A DNA stretch of 64,000 nt. It comes from Constrictibacter sp. MBR-5. GTDB lineage: Bacteria > Pseudomonadota > Alphaproteobacteria > JAJUGE01. The translations under genes were made by a program, and so were the position numbers. The stretch spans positions 766,253-830,252 of the forward strand of contig NZ_JBEPTK010000001.1 of assembly GCF_040549485.1 (NCBI RefSeq), in the 5' to 3' direction. The notes under the pieces were generated by a model, which saw only the letters and a program-made list of their open reading frames with translations, ran no database searches and had not been told where the DNA came from. Positions 60,150 through 64,000 of this stretch are shown here, in pieces; positions within the stretch are counted from its first letter, which is position 1, and each line of letters begins with the position of its first letter.

Positions 60150-60860
60150 ATGACTGACGCGCCCTTGAACGAAGCGGAACTCGCCGCCCTGCGCGCCCTC
60201 GACACGCCGACCGTCTGCAATGCGCTCGAGATCGTGGCGCCGGAGCGCCGCGGCTACGGCTATACCGTCGACCCGCTGGTCTGCCCCTTCCCCGACCTGC
60301 CGCCGATCGTGGGATATGCGCGCACCGCGACGATGCGCTCGATGCGCCCCTCGGGCTTGGGCGACATCCCGGCGCGCGACGTGCGTATCGGCTACTACGA
60401 ATATGCCAGCAAGGGCTCGGTGCCGAAGATCACCGTCATCCAGGACCTGGACGGCCAGCGCGCCGGCTACGGCGCCTTCTGGGGCGAGGTGAACTCCAAC
60501 ATCCACAAGGCGCTGGGCTCGCTGGGCGTCGTGACCGACGGCTGCATCCGCGACCTGGACGCGATCCCGGAAGGCTTCCAGATGATCGCCGGCAGCATCA
60601 AGCCGAGCCATGCCTACGTCCACATCGTCGATTATGGCTGCCAGGTGAACGTCGCCGGCATGACCGTCATGCACGACGACCTGATCCACGCCGACCGGCA
60701 CGGCGCCGTCGTCATCCCGAAGGCGGTCGCCCGCAAGGTCGCCGAGGCCGCGGCGCAGATCGCCGCCAAGGAGAAGGTCATCCTCGACGTCTGCAAGGGC
60801 CCGGACTTCTCCTTCGACAAGCTGAAGGCCGCGATGATCGGCCCGCAGGACGTCCACTAG
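60150..60860 (+). CDS. RraA/HMG aldolase family protein 2
   Basis: A 236-residue family member. The motif VVTDGCIRD (R134-D135) and an acid in FWGEVNSN (E113) fit the metal-dependent aldolase site. It has the typical YGCQVNVAGMTVMHDDLIHADRHGAVVIP strand that follows. The ATG at 60150 is preceded by GGAGGAAA, a good ribosome site. It lies 79 bases after dctM. It is clearly related to protein 1 but differs strongly in the N-terminal half, so the substrate may differ. Confidence 0.87.
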   Translation: MTDAPLNEAELAALRALDTPTVCNALEIVAPERRGYGYTVDPLVCPFPDLPPIVGYARTATMRSMRPSGLGDIPARDVRIGYYEYASKGSVPKITVIQDLDGQRAGYGAFWGEVNSNIHKALGSLGVVTDGCIRDLDAIPEGFQMIAGSIKPSHAYVHIVDYGCQVNVAGMTVMHDDLIHADRHGAVVIPKAVARKVAEAAAQIAAKEKVILDVCKGPDFSFDKLKAAMIGPQDVH

Positions 60861-60955
60861 GACGATCCGCCCGGCGTCTTCGCGGGGGCGGCACCTTCGC
60901 CGGGGCGAGGCGTTCATCGGGCAGGACGTCCACGCGGCAAAGGAGCCACCCGCGC

Positions 60956-61675
60956 ATGACCCCACGCCTGCCGCCCGACAATGCGCGCGGCAGCGTCGGC
61001 ATCTCCCGGCGTGACATCGAGGCGCTGATGCGCCTCTCGACGCCGCGGGTGTGCGACGCGCTGGAGCATGCGGCACCGGAACGGCGGGCGGCCGGCCACA
61101 CCACCCGGCCGCTCGACTGCGCCCGCCCGGCACTGGCGCCCGTGGCCGGCCGGGCGCGTACCGCCCTCGTCTCCACCGCCGCCCCCTGCCCCGGCGCCGT
61201 CGCGCGCCATGCGGCGTGGCTGGAACATCTCGCGTCCAAGCCCAGGCCTGCCATCCTCGTCTGGCAGGACATCGACGGCCCCGACGCGATCGGTGCCTGT
61301 TGGGACGCCGCCGCAGCCGCCGCCTACAAGGCCCTCGGCTGTCTCGGCCTCCTCACCGACGGCGCCGTCCGTGGCGGCCACGCGTCGCCGTCCGACCTGC
61401 AGGTACTGCATCGCGGCCACCGGCCCGCAAGAGGCTGGCTGCACATCGTCGCCTTCGGCTGCGAGGTATCCGTGGCGGGCATGACCGTTCGCGACGGCGA
61501 CATCGTCCATGTCGACCGGCACGGTGCGGTGGTGGTCCCGGAAGACGCGCTGCACGACCTGCCGGAGGTCGCGCGCGGCCTGCGTGCGCGTGACGCCGGA
61601 CTGCTCGCCGCCTGCGCCGCGCCGGGCGCCGACATCGAGAGCCTGCGCCCGCTGCTGACCCGCCGCTACGGCTGA
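60956..61675 (+). CDS. RraA-like family protein 3, acidic residues replaced
   Basis: A 239-residue paralog most like protein 2 by eye (LSTPRVCDALE against LDTPTVCNALE; KALGCLGLLTDG against KALGSLGVVTDG). The catalytic segment reads TDGAVRG, with Gly140 where the family has Asp, and the preceding acid aligned with E113 is A118. Arg139 is kept. It may have lost aldolase activity or use different chemistry. It lies 95 bases after protein 2 on the same strand, and its end overlaps the DoxX gene on the other strand by 10 bases. Confidence 0.82.
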   Translation: MTPRLPPDNARGSVGISRRDIEALMRLSTPRVCDALEHAAPERRAAGHTTRPLDCARPALAPVAGRARTALVSTAAPCPGAVARHAAWLEHLASKPRPAILVWQDIDGPDAIGACWDAAAAAAYKALGCLGLLTDGAVRGGHASPSDLQVLHRGHRPARGWLHIVAFGCEVSVAGMTVRDGDIVHVDRHGAVVVPEDALHDLPEVARGLRARDAGLLAACAAPGADIESLRPLLTRRYG

Positions 61676-62172
61676 AAGCGGTAGGCCGGCCCGGCCGCCG
61701 GTCCGCCGCGCATCAGGCGGACGATCAGATGGTCGAGCGATATCCGGCCCGGCCCATAGGCCATGACCGCCAGGGCCATTGCCGCCCAGGGCAGGTGAAA
61801 GTTGGCCCAGCCGTCGGGGATGGTCAGCTGGATGATCGCCGTCATCGCCAGCAGCCCCAACCCGGCGAAGCGCGTGGCCAGGCCGAGGACGAGCAGGACG
61901 GGCAGGACGATCTCGGCGACGCCCGACAGCCACGCCATCAGGATCGGCGCCGGATAGGCGATCTCCGCGCCGAACAGGTGCAGCCGGAATTCCGAGGTGA
62001 ACAGGAAGACCGCGCCGCCGGAGAGTTCCAGGAAGCCGTCCCATTTGGTCAGGCCAGAACGCCAGAAGGGCACCGCGAGCGCGAATCGCAGCGCCAGTTG
62101 GACCACCGACGGCGGAAACCGCCCGAGCAGCGCCGCCGCGCTCCCGACGAGTGTGTGCAGGTTCGTGGTCAT
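61666..62172 (-). CDS. DoxX family membrane protein (BufD-like)
   Basis: A 168-residue inner-membrane protein with four predicted helices. The conserved FWRSGLTKWDGF segment follows helix 1, and the ILMAWLSGVAEIVLPVLLVLGLATRFAGLGL and AMALAVMAYGPGRISLD stretches follow. DoxX proteins act in quinone-linked redox reactions and are frequently the last gene of DUF692/DUF2063 clusters. Its start overlaps the stop of the DUF2063 gene (ATGA), so all three genes form one unit. Confidence 0.88.
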   Translation of the reverse strand: MTTNLHTLVGSAAALLGRFPPSVVQLALRFALAVPFWRSGLTKWDGFLELSGGAVFLFTSEFRLHLFGAEIAYPAPILMAWLSGVAEIVLPVLLVLGLATRFAGLGLLAMTAIIQLTIPDGWANFHLPWAAMALAVMAYGPGRISLDHLIVRLMRGGPAAGPAYRFQP

Positions 62173-62957
62173 GCGGACGGCTCCGAGAGTGTTGCGGCGC
62201 TGACGCCGACGACGGCACCGGCCTGGAACAGGCCGACGAGATTGCGACCGAAATCGAAGGCCGGCGCCGCGGCGACGCCGGCTTCGGCGGCCTCGCCCAG
62301 CGGCGCCCCCGCCAGCACCGCGGCGGCGAAGGCCCCTCCGCCCGGCGGCAGGCGATGGACCAGAACATCGGCGTCGGGCCGCACGACCATGCCTTCCTCG
62401 GCCACCCATTCGTCCGGCGGCACGACGGGACCGCACGTCTGGTGCGCCGCCCAGATCCCCACCACCGGGTGCGGCGAAGCCACCAGCCCCACGGACGGAT
62501 GCAACGTCAGCCGCAGGTCCGAGAGGTCGGCGGGAGGCAGTGCGGCAATCGCCGCCACGCCGACCGGCACCGCCTCCGCGGCGTGGTAGGCCCGGCTCCA
62601 GGCGATTTCCAGCCGTGCCACGTCCGGCAGGTAGGGCAGATCGGCGGCGGGCTCGAGCGCCTCGATGAACGCCGGCAGCCCATCGCCGAAGAGGAAGAGG
62701 AGCGGCGATCGCGGCGGATGCGCCCGCGCATAGGCGCCCGCCATCGCCGCGAAGAAATCCTCGCCCACCAGCCGCGCCACGACGGGAAAGCGGGCACGCA
62801 GCGCTTCGATCAGTGAGACGGCGACGTTGTTCCGGTAGACCGCGAACCGGCGCGCGTCCGGCAGGTCGCGAGCGCCGAGGACATTGCCCGGTACCGGCAT
62901 CGCCGGATCGGCCAGCGCGGCGGCGAACGCCGCCTGCGTCTCAGCCAGCGGCGGCAT
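62169..62957 (-). CDS. DUF2063 family protein (BufC/MbnC-like partner)
   Basis: A 262-residue protein. The N-terminal DUF2063 domain is recognised by RRFAVYRNNVAVSLIEALRARFPVVARLVGEDFFAAMAGAYARAHPPRSPLLF. In studied systems this protein pairs with the DUF692 enzyme and helps bind the precursor peptide. The start at 62957 overlaps the end of the DUF692 gene by 17 bases, and its stop overlaps the DoxX start. The C-terminal half is less conserved and Ala/Gly-rich. Confidence 0.9.
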   Translation of the reverse strand: MPPLAETQAAFAAALADPAMPVPGNVLGARDLPDARRFAVYRNNVAVSLIEALRARFPVVARLVGEDFFAAMAGAYARAHPPRSPLLFLFGDGLPAFIEALEPAADLPYLPDVARLEIAWSRAYHAAEAVPVGVAAIAALPPADLSDLRLTLHPSVGLVASPHPVVGIWAAHQTCGPVVPPDEWVAEEGMVVRPDADVLVHRLPPGGGAFAAAVLAGAPLGEAAEAGVAAAPAFDFGRNLVGLFQAGAVVGVSAATLSEPSA

Positions 62958-63843
62958 GGCGCACCTCCACGGCGGCGGGCGCCAACTGCCGCAGGACCGC
63001 ATCCGCCTGCGCCGCCTCGCCCAGAAGCACCGGCCACGACGGCACGTCATTGTCCCACTCGATCAGCGTCGGCAGCGGGCCGCAGCGGCGGACCACGTCG
63101 GCATAGAGCGCCCAGACATCGCCGGTCACGGGAGACCCGTGCGCGTCGATCAGCAAAGGGCCGCCGTCGCCGTCCACGGTGACCGCGTGTCCCGCGAGGT
63201 GGATCTGGCCGACGGCGGCGAGCGGAAAGGCCTCGAGATAGGAGCCGGCATCGAAATCGTGGTTGGCGGCCGACACCGCGACGTTGTTGACGTCGAGCAG
63301 CAGGCCGCAGCCGGTCCGCCGGACCATCTGGGCCAGGAAGTCGACCTCCGCCATCTCGCTCTCGGCGAAGCGGACATAGGTCGAGGGATTCTCGATCAGG
63401 ACGCGGCGGCCGATCGCCGCCTGCAGCGCATCGACATGCTCGCAGACCCGCGCCAGCGTCTCGGCCGTGTAGGGCAGCGGCAGCAGGTCGTTGATGAAGC
63501 CCGTGTCGTGCGTCGACCAGGCGAGATGCTCCGACACCAGCCCCGGCTCGTAGCGGCGCACGAGGTCGCGGAAGCGTGCGAGATGGTCGTCGTCCAGCGG
63601 CCTGGCGGCGCCGATCGACATCGCCACCCCGTGGAGGGACAGCGGGTAGCGCGCGCGGATCGCCTCCAGCCAGCGGTGCGGCGGGCCGCCGGCGCCCATG
63701 TAGTTCTCGGCATGGACCTCGAAGAAGCCGAGATCCGGCACCGAGTCGAGAATGTCGCGATAATGCTGCGGCTTCAGGCCGATACCGGCGCGTGCCGGTA
63801 CCGGCCCGTCGACGCGCGTGTCGGACAATCCTGCCGATGTCAT
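62941..63843 (-). CDS. DUF692 family multinuclear iron oxidase (BufB/MbnB-like)
   Basis: A 300-residue TIM-barrel enzyme. Expected iron ligands lie in FFEVHAENYMG, LSLHGVAMSIG, VSEHLAW, IENPSTYV, LLDVNNVAVS, IHLAGH, LIDAHG and IEWDND. In methanobactin and bufferin systems this family converts cysteines of a precursor peptide into metal-binding heterocycles with O2. ATG at 63843 fits a GGAGG site better than the one at 63849. It is the first gene of the operon; the DUF2282-type precursor gene expected upstream would lie beyond the readable end. Confidence 0.92.
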   Translation of the reverse strand: MTSAGLSDTRVDGPVPARAGIGLKPQHYRDILDSVPDLGFFEVHAENYMGAGGPPHRWLEAIRARYPLSLHGVAMSIGAARPLDDDHLARFRDLVRRYEPGLVSEHLAWSTHDTGFINDLLPLPYTAETLARVCEHVDALQAAIGRRVLIENPSTYVRFAESEMAEVDFLAQMVRRTGCGLLLDVNNVAVSAANHDFDAGSYLEAFPLAAVGQIHLAGHAVTVDGDGGPLLIDAHGSPVTGDVWALYADVVRRCGPLPTLIEWDNDVPSWPVLLGEAAQADAVLRQLAPAAVEVRHAAAG

Positions 63844-63880
63844 CGCCATGCCTCCGGAGCCTCTGGACGGTACGAGGCGC

Positions 63881-64000
63881 CGGGGGGCGGGGCGGGGGGG
63901 GGGGGGGGCGCCGGGCGGGGGGGGGGGGGGGGGGCCACTAATGGCGGGGGCGGCGCGGCGCCGGGGCCCGGCCCCCGGCGGGCCCCCCGCCCCCCCCCCC
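63881..64000. other. Low-complexity G/C homopolymer sequence at the window end
   Basis: The last 120 bases are almost entirely runs of G, then C, including runs of well over ten. No codon structure continues from the neighbouring gene. It looks like an assembly or read-end artefact rather than biology, and it hides whatever lies upstream of the DUF692 gene. Confidence 0.8.

Noticed and set aside
1..64000. tRNA, rRNA, CRISPR arrays, insertion sequences, prophage or integrase genes
   Set aside because: I looked for cloverleaf-like segments, regularly spaced repeats, transposase motifs and terminal inverted repeats and saw none; a tRNAscan or ISfinder search would be decisive.

Overview
The window is a dense, high-GC stretch of chromosome (about 70% GC in the lines I counted) with 57 protein-coding genes that I can support. 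I see no tRNA, rRNA, CRISPR array, insertion sequence or prophage. The gene content points to an alphaproteobacterium, most likely of Rhodospirillales type. It includes TRAP transporters, Ku/LigD end joining, a TamA/TamB pair, DUF1178, a BLUF photosensor, DUF692/DUF2063 and an alpha-type thrS-infC pair. This placement is inferred from gene content only. The last ~120 bases are runs of G and C and look like a contig-end artefact.

Layout. 0.1-1.6 kb: a tight reverse operon of ferredoxin, TenA and a metallophosphoesterase. 1.7-7.5 kb: an extensin-like protein, a phospholipase D-VTT fusion overlapping an endo/exonuclease/phosphatase gene, then UspA and CorA. 7.6-13.9 kb: tamA-tamB for outer-membrane assembly. 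14.0-18.5 kb: TRAP transporter operon 1 plus an amidase. 18.5-22.6 kb: a histidine phosphatase and ParA-like ATPase, an ArsR-type regulator divergent from an MFS transporter, and an HD hydrolase. 22.6-26.0 kb: an AT-richer island with a large secreted RTX/beta-helix protein. It is preceded by a nine-G tract, has an eight-A tract in its first codons, and ends in a perfect 15-bp hairpin. 26.1-30.7 kb: an SDR oxidoreductase and the Ku-LigD repair pair. 30.7-33.7 kb: small lipoprotein, membrane, hydrolase, DUF1178 and methyltransferase genes. 33.7-38.1 kb: an FAD/GcvT dehydrogenase divergent from a gamma-glutamyltransferase-family amidase. 38.1-38.8 kb: a HepT/MntA toxin-antitoxin pair. 38.9-46.9 kb: an iron-dependent alcohol dehydrogenase with an MFS transporter, a CBS protein, a SUV3-like helicase, an ABC1 kinase-like protein and a class I fructose-bisphosphate aldolase. 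47.0-52.9 kb: ThpR, a FIST sensor, and a tesA gene divergent from ybbA-ybbP as in E. coli. 53.0-56.1 kb: thrS, infC and BLUF. 56.2-61.7 kb: TRAP operon 2 embedded among three RraA/HMG-aldolase-like genes. 61.7-63.8 kb: a DoxX/DUF2063/DUF692 operon resembling the enzyme part of a bufferin (copper-binding RiPP) cluster, cut by the window end.

How they work together. TRAP operon 2 plausibly imports a keto or hydroxy acid that the neighbouring RraA-like enzymes cleave. TRAP operon 1 may import an amide or a related acid for its amidase. TamA and TamB act together in envelope assembly. Ku and LigD form a two-gene non-homologous end-joining system. MntA is expected to neutralise HepT. DUF692 and DUF2063 proteins form a heterodimeric peptide-modifying enzyme in known systems.

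Best leads: the truncated bufferin-like operon, the RTX/beta-helix protein with duplicated flanking modules and possibly phase-variable tracts, infC apparently starting at ATA, and an RraA-like paralog that has lost its key acidic residues.
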